Shown here: positions 63,796 to 64,000 of the stretch, one piece after another
Numbering within the stretch: the first letter of the stretch is position 1
Layout: each line of letters opens with the position of its first letter
Source of the DNA: Chitinophagia bacterium
GTDB taxonomy: Bacteria > Bacteroidota > Bacteroidia > Chitinophagales > Chitinophagaceae
Reading direction: 5' to 3'
Length of the DNA: 64,000 bases
NCBI GenBank assembly: GCA_021324175.1
Contig: JAJPJP010000422.1
Span: forward strand, 20,797 to 84,796
The notes under the pieces: model-generated
The model's input: only the letters and a program-made list of their open reading frames with translations
What the model was told of the DNA's origin: nothing
Database searches by the model: none
Position numbers and translations under genes: made by a program

Positions 63796-63909
63796 ATGAA
63801 ACAAAAGTTACAATCTGCAAAAATTAACAACATGGCGATTACAACGTTGGTCGTCGTTGCATTTCTTGGTATCGTCTTGACGCTGACTTTCTTAACCTGG
63901 AAGAGTTAA
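63796..63909 (+). CDS. 37-residue single-helix membrane microprotein
   Basis: ATG at 63796 opens a 37-codon frame ending in TAA at 63907-63909. A polar, basic N-terminus (MKQKLQSAKINNM) is followed by one membrane helix (AITTLVVVAFLGIVLTLTFL) and the short tail TWKS. The arrangement fits a bitopic microprotein with N-in topology. No family recognised; coding status rests on composition only. Confidence 0.4.
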   Translation: MKQKLQSAKINNMAITTLVVVAFLGIVLTLTFLTWKS

Positions 63910-63956
63910 TCAAGTAGACCCCTAATCTTTAACTTAAAGCGCAAATTCGACCCTTT

Positions 63957-64000
63957 ATGAAATCGCTCGCCCTACTCTCAACCATTCTTTTCATGTTGGC
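63957..64000 (+). CDS. exported protein, N-terminal fragment
   Basis: ATG at 63957 starts a frame open to the right edge. The visible residues, MKSLALLSTILFMLA, form the start of a signal peptide. The mature protein is outside the window, so no function can be given. Confidence 0.4.
   Translation, partial: MKSLALLSTILFML

Overview
The window is a stretch of bacterial chromosome from the phylum Bacteroidota, most likely a Chitinophagaceae- or Sphingobacteriia-like lineage. The evidence is the Bacteroidota form of the division cluster (short FtsL, FtsI with a PASTA domain, enlarged MraY, FtsZ ending in a VPAYVRR motif), a PorT-type secretion protein beside ubiE, a DUF2795 gene, the Bacteroidota form of FabI, a VirE-N protein, and repeated promoter elements of the TTG-N19/20-TAnnTTTG type. 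No rRNA, tRNA, CRISPR array, insertion sequence or prophage was recognised. The genus cannot be named from sequence reading alone.

Region 1 (1-9.2 kb) is a mixed-strand block of metabolic and housekeeping genes: the end of a pssA-like gene, pepP, pckA, a DUF922 protein, a deoxynucleoside kinase, trpS, gatC with an ABC ATPase and a cobalamin adenosyltransferase, lolD, and two small proteins. Region 2 (9.2-32.15 kb) is entirely on the minus strand: fabI, a small membrane protein, recN, a TPR protein, a zinc-ribbon coiled-coil protein and a NIF3-family protein. These are followed, in reverse order of transcription, by a compact division and wall (dcw) cluster: mraZ-rsmH-ftsL-ftsI-murE-mraY-murD-ftsW-murG-murC-ftsQ-ftsA-ftsZ, closed by a strong intrinsic terminator. 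MurE carries the DNPR motif expected for meso-diaminopimelate peptidoglycan; murF, ddl and murB are not here.

The 225-bp gap between mraZ and the rightward DUF3052 gene (32152-32376) is the pivot of the window. To its left everything for 23 kb runs leftward; to its right most genes run rightward. It holds four TGTGRATAA-like DnaA-box 9-mers spaced 11, 10 and 10 bp, plus one consensus box in the opposite orientation. It is therefore a candidate replication origin or a DnaA-controlled divergent promoter. A separate set of three AATT(T)CC repeats upstream of mraZ is a candidate MraZ operator.

Region 3 (32.4-46.6 kb) has queA, an orphan histidine kinase, yqgE, atpDC detached from the rest of the ATP synthase genes, a GNAT-like protein, dnaX, a 1163-residue GH18-NodB-GT2 fusion enzyme, and the pyruvate dehydrogenase E2 gene. 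dnaX has an in-frame A AAA AAG heptamer with a -1 stop two codons later, as in the E. coli gamma/tau frameshift. Region 4 (46.6-50.4 kb) is a tight four-gene biosynthetic operon: UbiA-type prenyltransferase, type III polyketide synthase, methyltransferase, flavoprotein. It resembles the phenolic-lipid srsABC pathway with a prenyltransferase added. Region 5 (50.4-64 kb) has a CoA-binding protein, a YkuK-like protein behind a structured leader, engB, ubiE-porT, a RemB-like outer membrane protein, pyrC, a MutS-domain ATPase, a DUF3179 protein, an M1 peptidase, a desaturase preceded by a large dyad, a stand-alone VirE-N/PriCT-2 protein, a 37-residue membrane microprotein, and the start of a secreted protein.
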